Origin: Amoebophrya sp. A120 | Lineage: Eukaryota; Sar; Dinophyceae; Syndiniales; Amoebophryaceae | Reading direction: 5' to 3' | NCBI GenBank assembly: GCA_905178155.1 | Contig: CAJINV010000004.1 | Location: 2,440,228 to 2,504,227 of the forward strand | Length of the DNA stretch: 64,000 nt | Shown here: positions 56,707-64,000 of the stretch, in pieces | Position numbering within the stretch: position 1 is the stretch's first letter | Layout: each line of letters opens with the position of its first letter | Program-made: the position numbers and the translations under genes | Notes under the pieces: generated by a model | What the model was told of the DNA's origin: nothing | Databases searched by the model: none | Seen by the model: the letters and a program-made list of their open reading frames with translations, nothing else

Positions 56707-59211
56707 CTATACTCGCGGGTAGAGGTCGACAGAGGTGGCCGAGAGGTGGCCAAGAGGATCCGCGGGAGGTCGCCCCTTATTCGCGCAACCTCTCGGCACC
56801 TCTGTCCACCTCTCGCCTTCCCTCTTTTCTACCTCTCGGCACCCTCCGAGGCGCTTAGCGGCCCTAAAGGGCGACCGGCTCGGCGGGCTATACTCACGCC
56901 ACCTCTCACGCACCCTCTCGAACTGCCTCCCGCGCCACCTCTCCACCTCTGTCGACCTCTTTTCGACCCCTTTTGACCTCTTTTTTACCTCCCTGCCACC
57001 TCTCGTTTACCCTCTCTAGACCAATGCTTTCACATGAATATAATAGATAGTAATGATTCAAAGATTCAAGATCGATTATTGATTATTTATTCTTTCCAGA
57101 TTTGATTCTATCCTGGAAATTCATTCGATGGGATTATTTTCAATCCAGAGGATTTTCATTATTATCTTAGATATATTCGATTGAAACACACATTCCAGAA
57201 AGACAAACTTGAGTCATCAGATCAAATAAGGATAAACCAACAGAAACAGAATTATCATCAGAATCAGCAAGATTATCCTTGAGATTTTTCAGGGTCATGA
57301 ATCTTTGATGGACCATACTCAGGCACAAGAACTATGTGATATCTTAATCGATCTCAACGCCATGCATTTGCATGCATGCATGCCAAAAAAGCAAAACGCG
57401 ACTCGCCATTTGCTTTTCGATCATGATGTGGCTCAATATCTTCCACAACTTGATCGCTAGAACAAACTGGAACAAGAACCTTCCAAGAAATAAATCCGAT
57501 CCTGCCCAGCATCGCATGGTGGTTCCGAGGATCCTCAGAGGGAAACCATGATGGGCAAGAGGAGTAGACTTTCAACCTCCTGATTGTTTGGATCAAAGTA
57601 GTTGTAGTTGCGTTCTCGTTCTCATTCTCGTTCTCGTTCTGTCTTTTCAACATCCCGGCTTGTTTCATTTTTCAACACGACTTCTTGCTGAGGTCATGAT
57701 CTTCTGGATCACGAGGCGCAGCTTCAAGAACTCCACTAGATCAGCGCAGCTGCACTACTTCCACTTTGTGATCTCTAGTCTACAGCATCTTCTCGGAGGT
57801 CTTCATCCTCTGGGGAAGGATTTTCATTGTAGACTAATTACAAGCCTGCTGAAGATATTAGGCGCCGATGTGTGTGTCGTGTCTAACCAGAAATAAACGC
57901 TAGTGACGAGTATACTTGAACTTAGACAGCAGGGCGATTCGATTCTTGACATGAGAAAAAAGCACAAGCACTTCTGGCACTGCGGGGACAACACTACAAC
58001 TGCGTCACTCGTTTACTCCGACAGACTCGAACTATTTCCATGTATTAAAGTATCAAAAACTTCCGATGGACGCTGGCAAAGTTTGAAATCAAAAAGAAAA
58101 AGCCACTACATGCACCTTCAAAATTCTTGCTAATTGCAACTAAGTGCGCTGTGCCGTCGATGGACATGCAGAGCCAGAGGCAAGTCAGGAATGGTTTTTT
58201 ACTTAACATACAAAGAAATAAAAACCGGCCATCTTCATCTTCAGCAAAGACAGAGCTAGAACAGAAGAACAAATCATCTACAGATACTACAGAAATATTT
58301 TTCTTGAAGAGCTACTACTAGTACTACCTTTTCTGGGGAGCGGGAGATGCATGTGGGGCGATAATAATAGAGATGGTGCTAGTAAACTATAAATATGCAA
58401 AATGTAAATGTTAGTGACACTGATTTATTCCGATCGACTGACTTTCCTGATTCTTGTATGTAGATGTAATCGACATCGAGCGAGACGACCTCCTCCTCAG
58501 TCGCTATTCATCGCCTCGAATCAATTCTAGCACGACACCTCCCAAATATTACTTAAAATGCGCGTCGAGCGGACTCGTGAAGATGTTGGGCTAGAAGCAG
58601 GAGCAGCTAGATTGATTCTTGTTAGTGTGCATCAAGTTGTGAAGTATTGAGTTCTTTCCAGAAAGTTCACGCTATACTCGGAAATAAAATGCGAATTGCA
58701 AAAGTCCTCTACAAGAACTCCCATGTTGACCATTAGAGGAGCAGACGCAATATTACAAAATTGGTCGAAATCTTCATAGCAAATGGTTTGTAGCAGTAAC
58801 ATTTTTGATGTGATTTTATTTTTTATTTACTATACACCATGATTTATTTTAAAGGATACGGAATCAACTCCACGCGACGACGAGCGATAATGTAAGGATC
58901 AAAATGGAAAATTTAGTGGCGTGATCGAGACGACGAAATTCAAATTATAGTAGTGCAACAGCATTGGCTTGTTTAAGAAGAAATAGGAATTCGCTTGTTC
59001 TTGTGCAAATAATCATAAAAGACAATAGAAGGTAAACAATACTTAGATCTCAACACTCGTCTACCCGGCTCACGACCTTGATGCCGGAAATACTAAGTAG
59101 GTCTTTCGGCTCCTCATGACCTACTTGCCGATTTGAGAAGCTGCTCCTCACGCGGAAATGAAGTGGGCAGCTGCGACGATCTTCTTCCACTGTGCTGCTT
59201 CCATCCCATGA
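56707..59211. other. Intergenic: CCACCTCT repeats, AT-rich block, then unassigned sequence
   Basis: 56720-57015 is a low-complexity CACCTCTC/GAGAGGTGG stretch. 57025-57350 is AT-rich. 57610-57645 holds (GTTCTC)n. Frames at 57588-58320 on + show no domain or splice support. No RNA gene is seen. Confidence 0.5.
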
Positions 59212-62200
59212 TCACTTTTCGATTTTCTCGTGCAACACGTCGTGCTTGGCGTGCAGGTCGTCGGTCTTGGCGTGCAGCTCGTCGGTTTTCTGGGCGAGTT
59301 CGTAGTGCGAGGTCTGCAGGTCTTGCGTGGTGTTGTGGGCGCCGTGCGAGAAGTGCATGACCAGGGCCGCTATCAGATCTAAAAGTGTCTGGGTCTGGAA
59401 GAATGCGCGATTTGTCATGCAGATTTTCCATGATCCATGTCGTCTGGAATGCAGGACCTAGCATGACAGATTCTGTGGGATCCCTACCATGCCTAGCCTG
59501 CATGAGAAACTTCCTCTCACCTTCGTCAAAAGTGGACAACTTTTGGCTTTCATGCAACACAGATTTTTGCATGATCCAGAACCAGCATCACAAGTTCTAA
59601 CCTTCCAGACCCAGACATTTTTGCATTTATTAGCCGTGATGCCGAGCACCGCAATGACGGAGATGACGTATGAACTGCAAAAGTCTCGTTCGTAGTAGTA
59701 GAAATTGCAATACAAATTTCCTCAGCATGAGAAATAAAATTTGTAAGAGCGGGGTAACAAACCTCCCATAAGAAGTTACCGGGTAACTTCTCATCCACCC
59801 GGCCGGGTGGATGAGAAGTTAGCCTCAGCGAGCCCGTCCGCGGTTGCTACCGCCTTCCCCGTCGGGCTCGCGCCCGTCCGTCGTTCCCATTCCCAGATCT
59901 CGGCTGGAGGGGGGGGGGTTGAGTACATGCAAAAGGAATTGAGCACTTTAATATATGCGCGCAAAAGTAATTCGCGGAATCTCTACAAGTAGCATTTGAT
60001 ACGCATTTCTACTCCTAGACAGAATCTCTAGCATGCATGTAAAAGTAAGTAGCATTTGTTTGATATGCATTTTCCCCCCCCTGGTTCCTTCGTGTTGGTT
60101 GGTTTGGTTGATATGGATTTTCCCCCCTTGCGAGTCTGGTTTAACTCGCAACCAAACCAACCAACACGAAGTAACCAGGGGGGTAACCAGGGGGGAAAGT
60201 GCATAGGTTTAACTCGCAGCCAACTGCTCGCGCGCATACGTGCGTAGATCTCTTGACATCCGTCTTGAGGTTTAGGGCCGGAGCGCTCTCAGCACTGCTG
60301 AAGCTTTAGAGCCTGAAGGGAGTGCACGCCCGAAAGGATCAGGGCGCAAGGCTTTTTGATAGCGCTTTTTTCCAAATGGCTTCATAATTCGCTTACTATG
60401 TTGCTTTTTTCTCCTTTTTTCCCGGGCCCAACTGGCACCAAGCAGTTTTTCTTTTCGCTTGTCCCCACCCGGACAAATCGGTGTAGGTCTAGGTCTAGGC
60501 CTAGGACCATCAAATGTCCTCCTCCGCGTCCGCTGTTCCGACCTCCCACCGTCCCGCCGTCGTAAAATCTTCTTTCCTCCTTCAGTCCCGGATCGCCGCG
60601 ACGTCGTGTTTCAGGGTTTTAGGGATTTAGGGTTCCTGGTTCGATTTACATGCATATAGAGACTCCGCATGTCAAGCGCTAAATTACTTTTACATGTACT
60701 CAACCCCCCCCCTCCAGCCGAGTCCGAGACCTGGGAATGGGAACGACGGACGGGCGATGGCCGGACGGGGAAGGCGGTAGCAACCGCGGACGGGCTCGCT
60801 GAGGCTAACTTCTCATCCACCCGGCCGGGTGGATGAGAAGTTAGCCGGTAACTTCTTATGGGAGGTTTGTTACCCCGCTCTAATGCGGGTTTACCTTAAG
60901 AAAAAGATTTACAATGCAAGAATTACATTTATACTACTACGATACTTTTGCAGTTCATATGACGACGACGATCACAATGATCACCGTTTCGTCGATCTCC
61001 TCGTTGTGTCAAGTGCAAAAGTGATGTCCGGGTCTGGAATGTTGCCGAATTATTTGTCATGCATATTTTGCTCGACCTAGTATGTCTGTAATGCACGACC
61101 TAGCATCTACTTCACAGATTTATCTTAGAGGGCTTCCTGAAGATCATGCCTACACCGCATGACAAATGCCCTCCCGCCGCTGGCGCCGTAGCACAAACCA
61201 GACTCCTCCTGCTGGTCAACATGCAATACAGATTTTTTTACCGTCCAAAGTAGTTACTAGCATCACAAGTTCATCCAACCTTGTAGTTCCAGACCCAGAC
61301 ATTTTGGCATTCGATAGGTTGGTTTTGTTTGTGCGCTCGCAGATTTGGATTTGGGAGTTGATGGAGGCGAGGGCCTCCGTCGCTTCCGTTCCGTACTTCA
61401 GGAGCGACAGTTGCTTGATCGGATCGCATATCCTGTGCAAAAGTATCGTACTCGTAGTAACTGCAATCAATAAAATCATGCATTTATAAATCAAAATCTT
61501 TTTCTTATCGCAAATCCGCATTACAAATTTTCTCTCTCATGCTGAGGAAATTTGTAAAAATGCATTTATAATATTACGAGTGCGATACTTTTGCAGTTCA
61601 TATCGCATTCCGTGACGATTTTTTTGAGGTTGGTCAGGAACCCGCAGACGGATGGCTTCTCCCCGGTTTTTATCAAATGTAAAAATGTCTGGGTCTGGAA
61701 GATTCTGAGATTTGTCATCCATATTTCGGATCACGCAGGTGGCGTCTGATGCAGGCGAAAGCATCACAGGTTTTGAGCACGCCTCATGATGCCTGTCCCG
61801 CATGAGAAACTTCCTACTTGCGTGCCAAGAAATGGACAGCTTTTGGCGCTCATGCAACACAAATTGAAATTTTTGTGTGTTCCAAAGGTTGCATCACAAG
61901 TTCCAACCCTTCCAGACCCAGACATTTTTACATTTGATAGTTTTGAGGGCCGTCACCACGTACCCGTTCGGGTCCGCGACGGCGTCGTAGCACGCTTTCG
62001 TGACCGCGGCGCCCGTCGTGCCCGCTGGCGCCACGTTATGGATGTGTCAGAATCGAAATCGTCAAAGTTGAAATAACTTGTAATGCATAAAATGCAACGC
62101 AAAGATTGCCTCTATTGCAGAGGACGCAACGGATGCAGATTGCAACCCTGTCGAGGGGTAAAAATTGAGCTGCTAAAGTAGCCTGACTACAAAAGGCGTC

Positions 62201-64000
62201 TTCCTTACCCAAGCAGCATTACAAACTGGATTTCAGTTCTACCCAAATTTGTCATGCGCCACTTGAAAACTAGGCGCCAACTGGTATCCGTTTTACGCAT
62301 CACAAATTATTTCAACTCTGACGATTTCGGTCCTGACACTTCCATACACGTTCACTGTGGCGTCAAGCGTCGGGTAGGGAAACAATCCCTGCATGGCCAT
62401 CTTCACCAGGGCGTCGATGTTCTGGGCGCCCGGTGGAGTGGTGAGGCTGTTGGTGTTGATGGAGGTCACGGCTTGCTTGGTCGTGCACAGCAGGTCCTCG
62501 TGAATCATTTCGGCGTAGTAGCACGACTGGCACTATCAAATGCAAAAATGTCTGGGTCTGGAAGAATGCAACTTGTCATGCTAAATCTGAAGCATGCAAA
62601 AATCTGTGTTGCATGCTTAGCACAAGTCGTCCACTTTTGACCAAGTCGGGAGGGAGTTTCTCATGCAGGATAGGCATGAGAAAGATGGCACGCAATCTGT
62701 CATGCTAGGTCCTGCATTCCAGATCCAGACCTCATGGGTCATGGAAAAGCTTCATGACAAATCGCGCACCCTTCCAGACCCAGACATTTTTGCACTTGAT
62801 AGGTACGTGGGAAGGGCTTGCGCTTCGCAGGACGTGACGCAGTCTATCAGCGCCGCGCTGGCCAGACTCAGGCACGCGGTGGACGACAAGCAATTCTGAG
62901 CGGCCCAGGTGGGGTTCATGGAGGCGGCCCCGCAGGTTCCCTGGAAGTTTTTCCAGGCGGCTTCGCAGGCGCCGCCTTGCGTCGTCGCCAGGAAGGCGGC
63001 CGGCGCCGTGGGCGGGGAGTAGGTGTCGGGCCAGGTCTATCAAAAGGAAAAATCACCCCTCGTCCCCATTATATCAAAAGAAAGTTTCTGACGCTGGACT
63101 TGATGTGTACACAGATCAGGTCTGTCTTGCAGTAGAGGACTGCAACAGGTAGCCCATATTACCAAGCCTAAGTAGAGCAGGGCTTTGACGTAGGCGGGTA
63201 GCATGGCAGATTTGTACTCTGTAGGCCCCATAGCTGCATCACAAACCGCCTGCATAATGCGGCGGAGTCGCTGGATTGGCCTTCTCGCAATACAGAGACG
63301 ATTTGTGTGGTGCACGAATCAGCATCACAAATTTTCAGAAGTATTTCTTTTTGGTATAATGGGGAGGGGGGATTTTTTCTCACGATAAGGTCTTCAGGCA
63401 CTGCAGGTCCGTCTGGGCCTTGGTCACCTCGGCCAACGCGATGGAGCTGAACGTATGAGAGTGCACAACTCCCCCTCTCCTTCATTTGAATGGCATAAAC
63501 GGCAACACAAGTGCTGGCATAAATGCAGCTTTTGCAACATGACAAACTCGCGACCGAGTTGAGTGCTGTTTCGGCTTCCGAAATCTGTCATGCAAGATGT
63601 GCCAAAGAGAAAAGGGCGGACTTGGTATTTTACATGACAAATCAGGGGGAGGGGGAGTTGTGCATTGTCATAGAACGACACGCCGTGCGAGAATTCTTGG
63701 CAAACGTGGTAGATCTGGTACATCTATGAAATGCAAAAATGTCTGGGTCTGGAAAAATGCAGAGGTTTGTGATGCAGCTTTGGCATGACCGAGAAGGTCT
63801 ACCATGCACGCCGTAGTATGACAGGTTTTGAGAAGGTCTCCGAATGCGTCATCCGCATGACAAAGCCCTTTTTTCGGTGGCCGGACATGTGCACCTTTTG
63901 GCTTACATGCATGACAGATTTTTGTGTGATGTGACATGCGCATCATAAGTTGCATCTTTCCAGACCCAGACATTTTTACATTTGATATCATCGCCATCGC
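59212..64000 (-). CDS. g8: single-pass membrane protein, Cys-containing ectodomain and heptad tail (5' partial)
   Basis: Read from the right edge to TGA at 59214-59212, about 343 residues in this window. Ten introners separate the exons and no GT-AG intron is needed. The ectodomain has scattered Cys (TTQGGACEAAWKNFQGTCGA, QNCLSSTACLSLASAALIDC, PTYQSCYYAEM, GEKPSVCGFL). One transmembrane helix follows (TVIIVIVVVISVIAVLGITA), then a short cytosolic heptad tail repeating ELHAKTDDLHAKHDVLHEKI, likely a coiled coil. An ATG lies at the extreme edge (63995-63997) but the frame probably starts outside. I do not recognise the family. A surface or endomembrane receptor or adhesion-like protein is a reasonable guess only. 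Confidence 0.75.
59371..59632. mobile_element. Introner IE1 in g8
   Basis: Starts TATCAGATCTAAAAGTGTCT, ends TTTTTGCATTTATTA (terminal GATA changed to ATTA); flanks GCCGC / GCCGT (4 of 5). Removal (minus strand) joins VIAVLGIT to AALVMHFSHG. Confidence 0.9.
59669..60959. mobile_element. Introner IE2 in g8 split by a 1134-bp element
   Basis: Starts TATGAACTGCAAAAGTCTCG, ends GATACTTTTGCAGTTCATA, with a perfect TGACG duplication. Without the nested element it is 154 bp, the normal IE2 size. Removal keeps the transmembrane segment VIIVIVVVISVIAV in frame. Confidence 0.92.
59747..60880. mobile_element. Nested PIF/Harbinger-like MITE within an introner
   Basis: About 200-bp inverted ends start GAGCGGGGTAACAAACCTCC and end with the complement at 60880, flanked by TAA / TAA. 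A 3-bp TAA duplication is typical of PIF/Harbinger elements. The empty site TTTGTAATGCGG is confirmed by the intact IE2 at 44335. It has an inner palindrome at 60070-60190. No transposase. Confidence 0.88.
61007..61316. mobile_element. Introner IE1 in g8
   Basis: Starts TGTCAAGTGCAAAAGTGATG (TAT mutated to TGT), ends TTTTGGCATTCGATA; flanks CGTTG / GGTTG (4 of 5). Removal joins ICERTNKTN to EEIDETVIIV. Confidence 0.85.
61429..61602. mobile_element. Introner IE2 in g8
   Basis: Starts TATCCTGTGCAAAAGTATCG, ends ACTTTTGCAGTTCATA, with a perfect TCGCA duplication. Removal joins KKIVTEC to DPIKQLSLLKYG. Confidence 0.92.
61671..61939. mobile_element. Introner IE1 in g8
   Basis: Starts TATCAAATGTAAAAATGTCT, ends TTTTTACATTTGATA, with a perfect GTTTT duplication. 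Removal joins GYVVTALKT to GEKPSVCGFL. Confidence 0.93.
62037..62346. mobile_element. Introner IE9 in g8
   Basis: Starts TATGGATGTGTCAGAATCGA, ends GGTCCTGACACTTCCATA, with a perfect CACGT duplication. Removal joins TLDATVNV to APAGTTGAAVTKA. 310 bp; best-preserved IE9. Confidence 0.93.
62534..62801. mobile_element. Introner IE1 in g8
   Basis: Starts TATCAAATGCAAAAATGTCT, ends TTTTTGCACTTGATA; flanks GGCAC / GGTAC (4 of 5). Removal joins CEAQALPTY to QSCYYAEMIHED. Confidence 0.92.
63038..63387. mobile_element. Introner IE3 in g8
   Basis: Starts TATCAAAAGGAAAAATCACC, ends GGATTTTTTCTCACGATA, with a perfect AGGTC duplication. Removal joins TDLQCLKT to WPDTYSPPTAPA. 350 bp. Confidence 0.92.
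63454..63672. mobile_element. Introner IE4 in g8
   Basis: Starts TATGAGAGTGCACAACTCCC, ends GTTGTGCATTGTCATA, with a perfect GAACG duplication. Removal joins FSHGVSF to SSIALAEVTKAQ. 219 bp, same length as the copy at 35388. Confidence 0.93.
63725..63987. mobile_element. Introner IE1 in g8
   Basis: Starts TATGAAATGCAAAAATGTCT, ends TTTTTACATTTGATA; flanks ACATC / TCATC (4 of 5). Joins the edge exon (AMM) to YQIYHVCQEFSHG. Confidence 0.9.

Noticed and set aside
57588-58321. Possible genes in 57.6-58.3 kb
   Set aside because: Frames of 60-100 codons start in a (GTTCTC)n repeat or have no splice partners; no recognisable sequence.

Overview
The window is nuclear DNA of a protist, most likely from the dinoflagellate lineage. 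Coding is spread over many short exons. Relict copies of the dinoflagellate spliced-leader sequence lie in tandem at 29814-29865. The signaling proteins (a Cys-loop-type channel, a kinase, an FkbM-like protein) are eukaryotic in style. The dense non-canonical introns made of mobile elements resemble what I recall being reported for the parasitic dinoflagellate Amoebophrya. The lineage is firmer than the genus. I see no bacterial operon, rRNA, tRNA or CRISPR.

Layout: g1 (1-5392, +) and g3 (10513-14772, +) are long low-complexity proteins split only by ordinary GT-AG introns. g2 (7416-8815, +) is a coiled-coil protein. g4 (15570-26719, +) is a ~1650-residue secretory-pathway protein ending in an FkbM-like methyltransferase fold. 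g5 (27359-29018, +) is a small multi-pass membrane protein. g6 (32034-40098, +) is a receptor channel with Venus-flytrap, EGF-like, pentameric-channel and EF-hand parts. g7 (42215-45673, +) is a protein kinase. g8 (59212 to beyond 64000, -) is a single-pass membrane protein. Between them lie transposon-rich stretches, mainly 45.7-59.2 kb.

The dominant signal is a population of 46 intron-like mobile elements ('introners', IE). Forty-three sit inside g4, g6, g7 and g8, one each in g2 and g5, and one outside any gene I can define. They fall into about nine terminal-inverted-repeat families, each with its own length class of roughly 150 to 350 bp when not interrupted. Nearly all begin TAT and end ATA. 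Thirty-two are flanked by perfect 5-bp direct repeats and nine more by 4-of-5 matches. Removing the element plus one copy of the repeat restores the reading frame. The implied intron ends are generally not GT-AG, although ordinary GT-AG introns occur in the same genes. Elements of one subfamily are found in both orientations within one gene, so recognition must be strand-symmetric. Three introners are themselves hosts of younger insertions.

The 45.7-59.2 kb stretch is a transposon nest. It holds a 5.2-kb block with ~115-bp inverted ends, three ~1.25-kb elements with TCAGGCG termini (two of them an inverted pair with perfect 6-bp target duplications), a dispersed repeat shared with 9.4-10.1 kb, and minisatellites. 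All exon models come from reading frames, splice phases and target duplications by eye; no transcript evidence was available.
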